The notes: generated by a model from the sequence alone, not told the origin. DNA of 64,000 nucleotides from Ferroplasma sp. (GCF_031200575.1 NZ_CP133597.1:620001-684000), one strand, 5' to 3'; shown: positions 36,926 to 45,650, numbered from the stretch's first letter. Numbers and translations are program-made.

Positions 36926-37750
36926 ATGAAACTAACTGCAGTTAATATAAACGGGCAGAGGCATCTGGCACTGTATAAAAATGGAATGCTGGCTCTTCTT
37001 GATGACTATGGCATAAAAACAACCAGGATTTCCTCTCTCTCCGGTGAGGACTTCAAAAAAATTAATGGTATAGATGATTTTAAGGATTATGACTTTTCAT
37101 TTGAATCAATAATAGATAGGGAATCAACACTTATGTGCATAGGTCTTAATTATAAAAGCCATGTTTCAGAGCATGAGGGCGGGAAAGTACCAGAAACACC
37201 GGTAGTTTTTACCAAATCTAATAATACTTTTGCCGGTAGCGGGGCTACAGTAGAGACCGGAAGTGGATTGAAGGTTGATTATGAGGGCGAGCTCTGTGTA
37301 ATGATTGGAAAGAAGGCAAGAAATGTCCCGGAAAGGGAGGCCCTGGATTATGTACTTGGATACTTTGCTGGAAACGATGTAAGTTCAAGGCTTATGCAGT
37401 ATAAGACCACACAGTTTTATCTTGGGAAAAGCTTCGATAACTTTTACCCAAACGGACCATATATATCCATAGATGAGATCAATGACCCGCAGAAACTTAA
37501 TATACAGACAAGGGTCAACGGGGATCTTAGGCAGAATTCTAACACAGAACTAATGATATTCCCGGTGAATACTCTTATCAGCTACATATCAAAATATATT
37601 ACATTGAGGCCGGGGGACTGCATTTCAACAGGCACCCCAGCAGGGGTTATAATGGGAATGCCAGAGGAAAAGCAAAGATGGCTGGGAAATGGCGACAGGG
37701 TGGATGTTAGCATAGATTCCCTGGGGACATTATCCGCAAGTTTTAAGTGA
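36926..37750 (+). CDS. Fumarylacetoacetate hydrolase-family protein
   Basis: FAH-superfamily enzyme, 274 residues. A short amino-terminal domain precedes the catalytic beta-roll with CIGLNYKSHVSEH, metal ligands in DYEGELCVMIGKKA and aspartate of YFAGNDVSSR, then LGKSFDNFYPNGPYI and STGTPAGVIMGM. Members hydrolyse or decarboxylate acylpyruvates or dehydrate sugar acids (2-keto-3-deoxy-arabonate dehydratase in Sulfolobus and Picrophilus relatives). Substrate is not decidable from sequence. The gene starts 29 bases after ahcY and ends one base before the 2H phosphoesterase. Confidence 0.85.
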   Translation: MKLTAVNINGQRHLALYKNGMLALLDDYGIKTTRISSLSGEDFKKINGIDDFKDYDFSFESIIDRESTLMCIGLNYKSHVSEHEGGKVPETPVVFTKSNNTFAGSGATVETGSGLKVDYEGELCVMIGKKARNVPEREALDYVLGYFAGNDVSSRLMQYKTTQFYLGKSFDNFYPNGPYISIDEINDPQKLNIQTRVNGDLRQNSNTELMIFPVNTLISYISKYITLRPGDCISTGTPAGVIMGMPEEKQRWLGNGDRVDVSIDSLGTLSASFK

Positions 37751-37751
37751 A

Positions 37752-38291
37752 ATGCAGTACACCCTTATATTAAAGCCACCAATAAACATCCGCAACAGGA
37801 TAACGAGGATAAAAAAGAATCTGGAGGCCCTTTATGGGTATACAGGGTCACTGAGCTGCAAGGGGGTGCACATAACCATGGCATATCTCAGAAATCCAGA
37901 ATCCCTGGATATCAATGCCGTGGAAATGATATGTAAAAGTACTTCTCCTTTCTACTTTGACATAGGCGGTGCCGGTTATTTCCAGAAGGAAAAAAATGGT
38001 AAAAAATCCTATATTGTATATCTCAGCGTTATACCATCCCCGGAAATGGTGGCATTCCATTCCATGCTTGTTAGATCGCTGGATCTGAATGCCATGGATA
38101 GGGGGATATTCGTTCCCCATATTACCCTTATAAGGAAAAATGTTGACGGTACAAGGCTAAATGGGATAATGGAATATGTGAAAAATTTAAATGTCGGTGG
38201 CCATTTTTATTCAGAATATCTAATAATGGGTAAAAGAAAAAAACAGAACACCCACTGGCATTTCGAGCATTTTGATTTCAGCAAAATTTAA
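37752..38291 (+). CDS. thpR: RNA 2',3'-cyclic phosphodiesterase (2H family, ThpR/LigT)
   Basis: 2H phosphoesterase of 179 residues, acting on RNA ends with 2',3'-cyclic phosphate (historically called 2'-5' RNA ligase). The two catalytic H-x-T/S motifs are GVHITMAYL near residue 39 and FVPHITLIRK near residue 118, with the typical two-lobed repeat. The carboxy tail GKRKKQNTHWHFEHF is basic and His-rich, possibly RNA-binding. It starts one base after the FAH gene and is followed by apgM, all in the same direction, so the four genes from arfC on may be cotranscribed. Confidence 0.85.
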   Translation: MQYTLILKPPINIRNRITRIKKNLEALYGYTGSLSCKGVHITMAYLRNPESLDINAVEMICKSTSPFYFDIGGAGYFQKEKNGKKSYIVYLSVIPSPEMVAFHSMLVRSLDLNAMDRGIFVPHITLIRKNVDGTRLNGIMEYVKNLNVGGHFYSEYLIMGKRKKQNTHWHFEHFDFSKI

Positions 38292-38313
38292 AAGCATTTC
38301 ATAATAACAATAT

Positions 38314-39522
38314 ATGAAAAATGTCATTCTTTTGATAATGGACGGCCTTGGGGATAGGCCAAATGTGGAACTTGGAGACAAAACAGCGCTCCAGGCTGCT
38401 GTAAGGCCAAATTTGAATAAGCTTGCATCCTGTGGGGCCACGGGACTGATGTCGCCGGTATCAACAGGAATTAGGGCCGGGTCTGATACGTCCCACCTTT
38501 CCATACTGGGATACGATCCGTTAAAATATTATACGGGAAGGGGCCCGTTTGAGGCACTGGGCCTGGGAATTGAACTGAGGCCGGGAGATATTGCATTCAG
38601 GGCGAACTATGCAACAGTCAGTGATGGGAAAGTTGTGGATCGCCGTGCAGGGCGGGTTCACGATACAGACACTCTCTCCTCAGACCTTGAAACCGAGATA
38701 GATGGTGTGAAATTCATAGTAAAATCAGGAGTGGAACATAGAGCAGCAGTGGTCATGAGGGGAAAAAACCTGTCGGATAAGGTGTCAGAAACCGATCCGC
38801 ACTCTATAAATTCTCCACCAGAATTTGCCAGGGCCCTTGAACCGGATGCACAGTTCACGGCAGATGTAATCAATAAATTTCTGTCAAGATCAAGAAAAAT
38901 ACTGGAGGAACATGAATTCAACAGAAAACTTGTCTCACAGGGTAAGATGCCGGCTAATGAAATCATGCTCAGGGGCGCTGGCAGAATACCGGAAATTCCT
39001 CCATTTAAAGAAAAATACGGGATGAAGGCGGCGTGCATATCAGGTACACCCCTGATAAGGGGTATAGCAGGGCTGGCAGGATTTACCAACATAAAAGTTG
39101 ATGGTATGAACGGAAGAATAGATACAAACTACAAAAACATAATTTCTGCTGCAGTTGATGCCCTTGGTGAATATGATTTTGTGCTGGTAAATATAAAAGG
39201 CACCGATATTGCAGGCCATGACAAAAAGCCTGAGTTAAAAAAATACGTGATAGAACAGGTAGATTCTGTCATAGACCCACTGCTGGGCAGGCTCAATGAT
39301 ACACTGGTAGTGGTTACAGGAGACCACAGCACGCCCTGCTCCTATGGAGACCATACAGGTGACCCAGTCCCTATAATGTTTTCAACACATGGAATTCTAA
39401 ATGATAATGTCAGGTGTTTTGATGAGCTCAGTGTCTCCACAGGTTACTATAAAATCAGCAGCAACGACATTATGCCCATTATCATGTCCTACTCTGACAG
39501 GGCCGAAAAATACGGTGCATAA
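38314..39522 (+). CDS. apgM: Cofactor-independent phosphoglycerate mutase, archaeal ApgM
   Basis: Interconverts 3- and 2-phosphoglycerate in glycolysis/gluconeogenesis; alkaline-phosphatase superfamily with two metals. It has 402 residues. The start KNVILLIMDGLGDRP carries the first metal aspartate, and AGSDTSHLSILGYDP holds the catalytic serine region (residues about 55-65). GRGPFEALGLGI, NIKGTDIAGHDKKPELK and VVTGDHSTPC contain further metal ligands. This fills the mutase role for the organism, so the histidine phosphatase at 22105-22677 is probably something else. Confidence 0.95.
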   Translation: MKNVILLIMDGLGDRPNVELGDKTALQAAVRPNLNKLASCGATGLMSPVSTGIRAGSDTSHLSILGYDPLKYYTGRGPFEALGLGIELRPGDIAFRANYATVSDGKVVDRRAGRVHDTDTLSSDLETEIDGVKFIVKSGVEHRAAVVMRGKNLSDKVSETDPHSINSPPEFARALEPDAQFTADVINKFLSRSRKILEEHEFNRKLVSQGKMPANEIMLRGAGRIPEIPPFKEKYGMKAACISGTPLIRGIAGLAGFTNIKVDGMNGRIDTNYKNIISAAVDALGEYDFVLVNIKGTDIAGHDKKPELKKYVIEQVDSVIDPLLGRLNDTLVVVTGDHSTPCSYGDHTGDPVPIMFSTHGILNDNVRCFDELSVSTGYYKISSNDIMPIIMSYSDRAEKYGA

Positions 39523-40455
39523 TTATTCCATTTTAATTATTTCTTCTGGCTTGTTAACGTCATAGGCGAGAAGCTCGTGGCTCAGGAATGATTCAGGAAA
39601 AACCGACCTCGCATCTTCCAGGAGAACGTTCAGGTCGTTATACCTTGAGCTATAATGGAATAAAAATAATTTTTTTACTGATGCCTTAAGTGCTATTTCC
39701 GCAGCCTGCTTTGAAGAGGTATGGCCATATTCGTTCACTGTTGGCTCCATGGACGAATCCATTGTTGTGTCATGTATGAGCACATCTGCATATCTGGCAA
39801 ATTCCGGCATGTCCCTCACCGGTCTTGTGTCACCGGTATATACAATCTTTCTTCCGCGCTTTATGCCCTCTGCCATATCCCTTAATTCATATTTTTTGCC
39901 GGCTATTGTTACACTTCCCTCATTGCGCAGCTCCTCAAGCCGGTAAACCGGGAACCCGGCCTCGTCCACCTTCTGCCTGTCTATCTTTACCAGATCTTTT
40001 TCCTGAAGTGAGTATGTTACTGATGGCACAGTGTGGTCATTGGTCATGCTTTTTATGGTAAATTTTCCGAAGTCATACACCATTCCAGGAGTGACTGTGT
40101 ATACATTTATGTTATAGGTTATTCTGCTATAACCCAGGTTCATAGCATTTCTGATAAATGTGGGAGCACCAGGAGGGCCAAATATATTAAGGTCTTCCGT
40201 ACGCCCTAAAAACGCAAGGGAATTAAGCAGCCCCGGCAATCCAAGAAAGTGATCTGCATGGAAATGGGATATAAATATATTTTTTAATGACATAAATGAT
40301 ATACCACTTTTCATAAACTGTTTCTGTGTACCCTCCCCGCAGTCGAAGAGATTCAGCATATCATCCACCTGAACTGCCACCGCAGGCAGGGCCCTTCCGG
40401 GCTTTGGCATTGATCCTCCAGTCCCAAGAAAGGTAATTCTTATATTGGATGCCAT
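39523..40455 (-). CDS. rnz: Ribonuclease Z
   Basis: Metallo-beta-lactamase endonuclease that cuts 3' trailers from precursor tRNAs; essential here because the tRNA genes in this window lack encoded CCA. It has 310 residues, the short tRNase Z-S form. FLGTGGSMPKPGRALPA start, zinc motif H64-F-H66-A-D68-H69, YTGDTRPV, HDTTMDSS and HTSSKQAAEIALKASVKKLFLFHYSSRY are all canonical. It converges with apgM, stop codons adjacent, and is transcribed alone. Confidence 0.95.
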   Translation of the reverse strand: MASNIRITFLGTGGSMPKPGRALPAVAVQVDDMLNLFDCGEGTQKQFMKSGISFMSLKNIFISHFHADHFLGLPGLLNSLAFLGRTEDLNIFGPPGAPTFIRNAMNLGYSRITYNINVYTVTPGMVYDFGKFTIKSMTNDHTVPSVTYSLQEKDLVKIDRQKVDEAGFPVYRLEELRNEGSVTIAGKKYELRDMAEGIKRGRKIVYTGDTRPVRDMPEFARYADVLIHDTTMDSSMEPTVNEYGHTSSKQAAEIALKASVKKLFLFHYSSRYNDLNVLLEDARSVFPESFLSHELLAYDVNKPEEIIKME

Positions 40456-40522
40456 ATATCTGTATTTATTGATAATATATTATTTTTGATAAATTAATTA
40501 TATTCTTTCGTTATGTATTGTT

Positions 40523-40810
40523 ATGATAAACCAGGAAGTAGAAATTGGGAATAAGAAATACCAGTATATAAATGAAAAGCTCGGCAGGAAGGCACCCATG
40601 ATAGTTATCAAGGGAGAGGTCGGTTATATTATGTGTGGATATCTGAATATAGATGCCGCCAACTCGCTTGGGGATACAGCAGTACGCGTAACCGGGGTAA
40701 ATGATATCAACGATGTTCTGAATAGCCAGGTAAATTCCTGTACGGATAACGCCGCCAGGCTCGGGATCAAGCCAGGAGATAAAATAATGGATATTATAGG
40801 TAAACTTTAG
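40523..40810 (+). CDS. DUF1805 family protein
   Basis: A 95-residue member of DUF1805 (YunC family), small single-domain proteins of unknown function with a compact mixed fold. APMIVIKGEVGYIMCGYLNIDAANSLGDTAVRVTGV is the family core; the MCGYLN and carboxy-terminal DNAARLGIKPGDK segments are typical. No catalytic site is established. It is divergent from rnz and followed by an inverted repeat and the RHH-like gene. Confidence 0.85.
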   Translation: MINQEVEIGNKKYQYINEKLGRKAPMIVIKGEVGYIMCGYLNIDAANSLGDTAVRVTGVNDINDVLNSQVNSCTDNAARLGIKPGDKIMDIIGKL

Positions 40811-40818
40811 AAATATGG

Positions 40819-40846
40819 TAAACCAGTAATCTTATATACTGGTTTA
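40819..40846. promoter_or_regulatory. Perfect 10-bp inverted repeat flanking a TATA box
   Basis: TAAACCAGTA (40819-40828) and TACTGGTTTA (40837-40846) are exact inverted copies with spacer ATCTTATA. The TATA-like CTTATATA inside it is centred about 25 bases before the ATG at 40859, the right distance for a leaderless promoter. A protein binding both arms would occlude TBP. It may also end the DUF1805 transcript as a hairpin. Confidence 0.65.
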
Positions 40847-40858
40847 TAATATATCTTT

Positions 40859-41332
40859 ATGGCAAACGAGAATAATGAAAATGAAACCACACCAGAAGAC
40901 GAAAAGATAGTAAGAAAGACAATATCAATAAAGGGCGTGAGCGCTGACCTGTATAAAAGGATACAGAAGGTATCAACTGAAACTGGAAAAACCATAGGCC
41001 AGGTTACAGATGAAGCATACAGGTCATTTATGGGCACTGTAGAGAACGCAAAGCGCCTGTCTGATGGATTTGTAAAGGGCATGAAAGAAGGCTCATCCCA
41101 GTATATAGAAAATATTAAAGAACTTGAGATAACCGGAGATGACCTGCAGGAAATTGGAAGAAAGATAATCTTCAAAAATATAGATACCCTGACATTCAAA
41201 AACATTGACAATGATATGTTTGACAGATATGTTAACGCTATAATAATGGTAAAGACCGTAAATATACCAAAATCTGTGAGCAAGGCAAGGGTGCTTTTAA
41301 AGGGAAGCTTTATAGACAGAATTGTCCAGTAA
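40859..41332 (+). CDS. Ribbon-helix-helix-like protein, unknown family
   Basis: A 157-residue protein with an acidic start (ANENNENETTPEDEK) then RKTISIKGVSADLYKRIQKVSTETGKTIGQVTDEAYRSFM (residues about 20-60), which has the strand-helix-turn-helix pattern of ribbon-helix-helix (CopG/Arc-like) DNA-binding domains. The remaining 95 residues form a mixed domain with repeated KNID segments that I do not recognise, perhaps a ligand or oligomer domain. A perfect inverted repeat surrounds its own TATA box, suggesting autoregulation. The stop is four bases from the convergent hypothetical gene. The DNA-binding call is inferred from pattern only. Confidence 0.6.
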   Translation: MANENNENETTPEDEKIVRKTISIKGVSADLYKRIQKVSTETGKTIGQVTDEAYRSFMGTVENAKRLSDGFVKGMKEGSSQYIENIKELEITGDDLQEIGRKIIFKNIDTLTFKNIDNDMFDRYVNAIIMVKTVNIPKSVSKARVLLKGSFIDRIVQ

Positions 41333-41336
41333 TGGA

Positions 41337-41882
41337 CTATAAATTCTTTTCCCTGTAGAAAAATGCACTTTCAACATCAGTAATAACGGTATCAAAACTA
41401 TTTTTTTCTTTTTCAATGTACCGGTATATTTCCATATGCAAGGGATTCCAGTATTTTTCAATGTAGTTATGGTTGACGGATTCTATAAATTTATTCTTAA
41501 CCTTGAAGATGCTATCGGTGATTTCAGAATTTACAGTTTCGGGGTTCTTCCAGTATCCTGTTAAATATGAATCTATAACCGTCTCAATTATGTCAGTAAT
41601 GTTCTTTTTGGTAATATCCTCGGCGTTCTGTGACTTTAAAGCATATTTCTCAGAGAGTCCATAATATTTCTGATAATCTATTTTTGGGAAATGCACGTTG
41701 AATTTCTCCTGTAGCATCTGTATTTCAATATAATCTTCTCTGTTATTAACAAAATTTTTCTCCGAGGTATATGTAACTATCAGGTTTTTGGGATTATTCT
41801 TCATAATGTACCTGATAAAGTCCTCATAGGAATACCCAGCAGTTTTTCCATGCAGTTTGCCTATGGTTGAAATTATATTCAT
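41337..41882 (-). CDS. Hypothetical protein, unrecognised family
   Basis: I do not recognise this 181-residue protein. The start (MNIISTIGKLHGKTAGYSYEDFIRYIMKNNPKNLIVTYTSEKNF) resembles an alpha/beta nucleotide- or metal-binding fold: strand, His-containing loop, helix, strand. The rest is strongly helical and charged, with many Lys/Glu/Asn and a basic end (FFYREKNL). No membrane segment. It converges with the RHH-like gene, four bases between stops. Higher A+T than the housekeeping genes nearby, but not extreme. A lineage-specific cytosolic protein is the most that can be said. Confidence 0.6.
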   Translation of the reverse strand: MNIISTIGKLHGKTAGYSYEDFIRYIMKNNPKNLIVTYTSEKNFVNNREDYIEIQMLQEKFNVHFPKIDYQKYYGLSEKYALKSQNAEDITKKNITDIIETVIDSYLTGYWKNPETVNSEITDSIFKVKNKFIESVNHNYIEKYWNPLHMEIYRYIEKEKNSFDTVITDVESAFFYREKNL

Positions 41883-42016
41883 AACATGTTATGCTATGCT
41901 AGCATTTAAAACTAATTTCGCATCTCCAGTATGGCTATTCCCGTAAACAGTTATAATTAACTCATAGGTATGAAAGATAACTATTTATACATTTAATCAT
42001 TGTTAAATTGATTAAA

Positions 42017-42574
42017 ATGTCAGTGTTAGGTGAAAAGACAGAAGCTGGTCTTAAAGATCTCTTGACAGCCAATGCAGAAGACCATATGAGACTGAATGCA
42101 GCAGCCAGTTATTTCGAGAAGATGGGGGACTACAAAACAGCAAAGGAATTAAAGGACAAGGCAAATGTTGAGCTTGGGCATTTCAATGCAATTTTCGCAA
42201 CCCTTGTAAAATACGAAGGCATAAACGGTCTGGTAAATGGCATGGCAAAGGAAGAAACAGAACAGCACGTTTCTGAGTACACAAACGTAGCCAATGCTGC
42301 AAAGGCAGAGGGCCACGATGACATAGAAGCAATGTTATGTGCATTTTCCGAGCAGGAGAAGGGCATAGCTGAAACTCTTAACAGGGTCGGTATGCAGAGA
42401 ATGATCTCGGATATGGCAAAGGAAGAAACAGAACAGCACGTTTCTGAGTACACAAACGTAGCCAATGCTGCAAAGGCAGAGGGCCACGATGACATAGAAG
42501 CAATGTTATGTGCATTTTCCGAGCAGGAGAAGGGCATAGCTGAAACTCTTAACAGTGCCAAAAAAGCTTTCTAA
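42017..42574 (+). CDS. Ferritin-like/rubrerythrin-like protein with exact internal duplication
   Basis: A 185-residue all-helical protein from the ATG at 42017 (an in-frame TTG nine bases earlier is not preferred). The first 70 residues form a helix pair with ANVELGHFNAIF (an E-x-x-H motif). A module starting MAKEETEQHVSEY and ending EQEKGIAETLN follows twice, separated by RVGMQRMISD. The E-x-x-H and E-x-x-E pattern fits ferritin-like four-helix bundles that bind di-iron, though the simple bundle would need only one copy. The two modules are identical at DNA level over 143 bp. A leaderless-type promoter (ACTATTTATACATTT) precedes it. Role in iron or oxidative stress handling is inferred. Confidence 0.7.
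   Translation: MSVLGEKTEAGLKDLLTANAEDHMRLNAAASYFEKMGDYKTAKELKDKANVELGHFNAIFATLVKYEGINGLVNGMAKEETEQHVSEYTNVANAAKAEGHDDIEAMLCAFSEQEKGIAETLNRVGMQRMISDMAKEETEQHVSEYTNVANAAKAEGHDDIEAMLCAFSEQEKGIAETLNSAKKAF
42242..42384 (+). repeat. 143-bp direct repeat, copy 1
   Basis: Runs from ATGGCAAAGGAAG to CTCTTAACAG and is base-for-base identical to 42413-42555. Offset between copies is 171 bases, a multiple of three, so the reading frame is kept. Confidence 0.97.
42413..42555 (+). repeat. 143-bp direct repeat, copy 2
   Basis: Exact copy of 42242-42384 inside the same gene, separated from it by 28 unrelated bases. The absence of even silent differences means a very recent duplication, ongoing conversion, or an assembly effect. 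Confidence 0.97.
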
Positions 42575-42605
42575 AAACAATCCAAAATATTTTTATACAT
42601 ATTAT

Positions 42606-43127
42606 TCAACATCTTTTTTCTATTATATGTATGGGTTTTACAGAATTAATCATTTTGGAAATGAATTCCCTTGTACTTTTATTGACAGAATCTCCCAGGT
42701 CCTGCATATCAAAATAGGCAGCTTTAAGTGCATCTGATCCAGGTTTGATATCCCCATTCACCGGGATGCAAATATAGTCAAGTATTATGTAATGAAAATA
42801 TTCTGTAATAATCTCTGATATCCCGGCCAGATCCCTTACCTCAACATCCAGTGAAAGTTCCTCATTTATCTCCCGTTTCAATCCATCTTCAAGCGTTTCG
42901 TTTAATTCAAGTTTCCCACCAGGTATTGCCCACTTATATCTGTCAGGTTCATCACGCCTTAGTGTCAAAAGAATTTTATTATCCTTCAGGATAATCCCAC
43001 CAACCGCGACTCTAGGATACCTTACCATTGTTATATATCCGCTTAATTTATTTATATATTCCCCGGGGTTTTCAGTGTATGTGTGCCTATAATCACCACT
43101 TAATATTAGCATATCTGGATAGCCCAT
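42606..43127 (-). CDS. Nudix hydrolase
   Basis: Nudix-superfamily pyrophosphohydrolase of up to 173 residues. The Nudix box G-x5-E-x7-R-E-x-x-E-E is visible from GGKLELNETLEDGLKREINEELSL (residues about 70-93). IPGGKLE and LTLRRDEPDRYKWAIPGG resemble ADP-ribose or nucleoside-diphosphate hydrolases. The first 33 residues are not part of the domain; the ATG at 43028 (MVRYPRVAVGG) could be the true start. A TATA-like element at about 43172-43186 favours a start nearer 43127. Substrate unknown. Confidence 0.82.
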   Translation of the reverse strand: MGYPDMLILSGDYRHTYTENPGEYINKLSGYITMVRYPRVAVGGIILKDNKILLTLRRDEPDRYKWAIPGGKLELNETLEDGLKREINEELSLDVEVRDLAGISEIITEYFHYIILDYICIPVNGDIKPGSDALKAAYFDMQDLGDSVNKSTREFISKMINSVKPIHIIEKRC

Positions 43128-43242
43128 CTACATGAAAACTCTATCATTGGCGGAATAAGAAATAATTCCGTTAAAGTATATATTTCCTTAATAGTGAAAG
43201 GAGACATATGCTGGTGTATGGCACCATTATCCTGCTTATCCC

Positions 43243-44769
43243 TCATCCCACAAATTTTCTAAGAAGTGCCATTTCATAAGCATATCTCCCGACCTCATCG
43301 AATTTTTTGTTTTTGAATGCAAGAAGCAACAACGTGGAAAATATGTTATGTTTTTCCACACTGTATGAACTGTCTGTGGATACTCCTACATTGCTTTCTA
43401 TATACCTGATGTCCTCCCTTATCATTTTTATTATATCAGAGTCAATGCCCCAGATATCTGTTAGGTATTTCAGTGATTCATAATTGAAATATCTGGAGCT
43501 CGAGCGTAGGTCAAAATACATATTTTTGTAGTTCTGGTCCAGCAATGCGTGGTATTCCTCAGGCAACCCCGCGAGCACTGATGCTCCCAGTATCTCCGGC
43601 GGTATTCCCAATGAATAAAGTGCGCCGACAAATGCAATGGCCCTTGGGAGCCTGGCACTTCCTGTGCTTCGTGAATACCCGAAAAGCCCTGTATGTAATT
43701 TCCTTGTTCTCCTTTTCGGGAGGTAGGTTGTAATATCATTAATTGGTTTTGATATTCCCTCTATTATTTTCTGAAATCTTGAAGAATACAGGTCTATTAT
43801 ATGTTTTATAATTATTTCCTGATCCCTATCAAATAAATTAGGAATAACAGGCTTATGGGCATTGATCATGGAAACAGCCTCCTTAACTGATACTTCGCTA
43901 TAGTCATACCTGAAGGCCGACTGCACAGAGAATGTATAATATGAATCATATTCAGACAGGGCCCTCTTAATGTTGTCAGGGCCCAGGTTGCCTCTGAATG
44001 GTGAGGAACCTGCCCCGATAATTGGATAAAGTTCCATTCCTGTTTTCTCAGAAATTCTGTACATTCCAGATACAGCATATTTTGAAAGCAATGTTGCAGG
44101 TATCATCCCATAGTTCATGGCAGGATCTGACCTTGCTATAAAGACCCTCATATAATGGGGTTTTATGATTTCACTGTATTTTCCAATTATAGACTCAATG
44201 TTAAATATAGAATCCCTGTCTTCTATGAGGGGTATCAGATTTATTTTCTCAGGCATTACTTTTCCGGTAATGTCCTGAACACGCACATCATCGTAAAGTT
44301 TAATATTCTCGGAATCCACAATACCTTTTTCATAGAATTTCACCACATTTAGCATACTCCTGTAATCTGTGGTGAATGGGAGTATAACCTCGAATACAGG
44401 TGCAATATCCCGTTCGTACACCCTCCTGGCCACATCATAATTCAGAGGTATGCTGCTGAGGGTTTCGTTCAGTATTTTTCTTTCCGCCCCCTCAATGAGT
44501 GGATTCGGAACCCTGTATGTCAGGAAAATATCCCTCCCGAGAACATTTTTATCAAAGAATTCTCTGTCTTTCGAAAATAATTTTCTTATAACATGCGTGT
44601 CAACATCCTTGCCCTCAGCATCCCACATAACCTCCTGTATTCCTAGGTACTTGTATGCAATATACGCCTCTTCTATTTCATCCTCGTTTGAAATTATACT
44701 CCTGCCACTGGCCCATGAAGGCATCTTTGCATTGTCGGGATGCTGTGTGGACATAGTCTTAGGTATCAT
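43243..44769 (-). CDS. ppcA: Phosphoenolpyruvate carboxylase, archaeal type
   Basis: Fixes bicarbonate onto PEP to form oxaloacetate, replenishing the citric acid cycle. This is the compact archaeal form, 508 residues, compared with about 900 in bacterial enzymes. The start IPKTMSTQHPDNAKMPSW and GIQEVMWDAEGKDVDTHV are diagnostic of PpcA. FLTYRVPNPLIEGAERK, FIARSDPAMNYG and GAGSSPFRGNLGPDN contribute substrate contacts. It is single, with a leaderless-type ATG. Oxaloacetate supply fits amino-acid synthesis from gluconeogenic or peptide growth. Confidence 0.96.
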   Translation of the reverse strand: MIPKTMSTQHPDNAKMPSWASGRSIISNEDEIEEAYIAYKYLGIQEVMWDAEGKDVDTHVIRKLFSKDREFFDKNVLGRDIFLTYRVPNPLIEGAERKILNETLSSIPLNYDVARRVYERDIAPVFEVILPFTTDYRSMLNVVKFYEKGIVDSENIKLYDDVRVQDITGKVMPEKINLIPLIEDRDSIFNIESIIGKYSEIIKPHYMRVFIARSDPAMNYGMIPATLLSKYAVSGMYRISEKTGMELYPIIGAGSSPFRGNLGPDNIKRALSEYDSYYTFSVQSAFRYDYSEVSVKEAVSMINAHKPVIPNLFDRDQEIIIKHIIDLYSSRFQKIIEGISKPINDITTYLPKRRTRKLHTGLFGYSRSTGSARLPRAIAFVGALYSLGIPPEILGASVLAGLPEEYHALLDQNYKNMYFDLRSSSRYFNYESLKYLTDIWGIDSDIIKMIREDIRYIESNVGVSTDSSYSVEKHNIFSTLLLLAFKNKKFDEVGRYAYEMALLRKFVG

Positions 44770-44882
44770 GACTTTAACATGGAAAACTATTATAAATAAA
44801 AATGGCTGGAAAAAATGCCAGTTATCTCATATCCTGGAATGAGAAACTACAGATGGCGGAAAACTGGTAAATTATATTAAAC

Positions 44883-45650
44883 TTAGAGATTTCCAATATC
44901 CTTAACTGTTTCCCTGAACTCAAGGGGGTAAAATCTGATACCTTCTGGAGACATATAACTATCAAATTTCGCGTCATATGCTGCTTCCAGATTTTTTATA
45001 GTTACTGCAGCATCCCTTGTTCCGGAAGATATAATTTTGCCATCTTTCATAAGGATAATAGAATCAGAAATGTTATATGCGAGGTTTATGTCATGTAGGA
45101 CCAGCAGTATGCCCTTCCCTTCGCTTCTTAAATCTTTAAGTATCTTTATTAGCAGATTAATTTTATCAATATCAAGAAAAGACGATGGTTCATCCAGCAT
45201 GATATATTCTGGATTCTGATATATGACTGCAGAAATCATAACCATCCTTTTTTCTCCGCCGCTCAGGGTAGAATAATCACGGTCTATGAAGGTTTCAACA
45301 CCACACATTTCCATAGAATTATACAGATCATGATAATCATATTTTCTTGTGAAACCGTTTATTTCCATGATGTCCCTAACATTTAATCCCAATGGCTCTG
45401 GAAGTTCCTGCTGTACGTAACCTGTATACCTTGAAATTTCCAGGGATTTGAGACGTTTCAGGCACCTGCCATTTATTGCTATTTCTCCAGACTCTGGTTT
45501 TATCTCCCTGTTAAGGGCCAGCAGCGTTGACGTTTTTCCAGAACCATTCTTGCCGCATATTGTCAGGATCTCACCTGGATGTAGGGAAAAATTTATGGGT
45601 CCTATATTCAAATTTCCTCTCTTGAACGATATGTTCCTGAGTTCAAGCAT
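44883..45650 (-). CDS. Corrinoid/iron-type ABC importer ATPase (BtuD-like)
   Basis: ATP-binding subunit of a type II importer, 255 residues. Walker A is CGKNGSGKTSTLLAL, the Q-loop lies in VQQELPEP, the signature is LSGGEKRMVM, Walker B is YIMLDEPSSFLD and the switch histidine is in LVLHDINLAYN. The FepC/BtuD family handles vitamin B12, siderophores or heme. The operon's divergent neighbour CbiZ acts on cobinamides, so corrinoid uptake is favoured. Its start overlaps btuC by eight bases. Third gene of the operon. Confidence 0.88.
   Translation of the reverse strand: MLELRNISFKRGNLNIGPINFSLHPGEILTICGKNGSGKTSTLLALNREIKPESGEIAINGRCLKRLKSLEISRYTGYVQQELPEPLGLNVRDIMEINGFTRKYDYHDLYNSMEMCGVETFIDRDYSTLSGGEKRMVMISAVIYQNPEYIMLDEPSSFLDIDKINLLIKILKDLRSEGKGILLVLHDINLAYNISDSIILMKDGKIISSGTRDAAVTIKNLEAAYDAKFDSYMSPEGIRFYPLEFRETVKDIGNL

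Noticed and set aside
37848-38504. Minus-strand frames opposite thpR and apgM
   Set aside because: Shadows of recognised genes on the other strand; no start signals or family resemblance.
43151-43170. CGGAAT/ATTCCG inverted repeat upstream of the Nudix gene
   Set aside because: Only six base pairs and located after the probable transcription start; too weak to call an operator.
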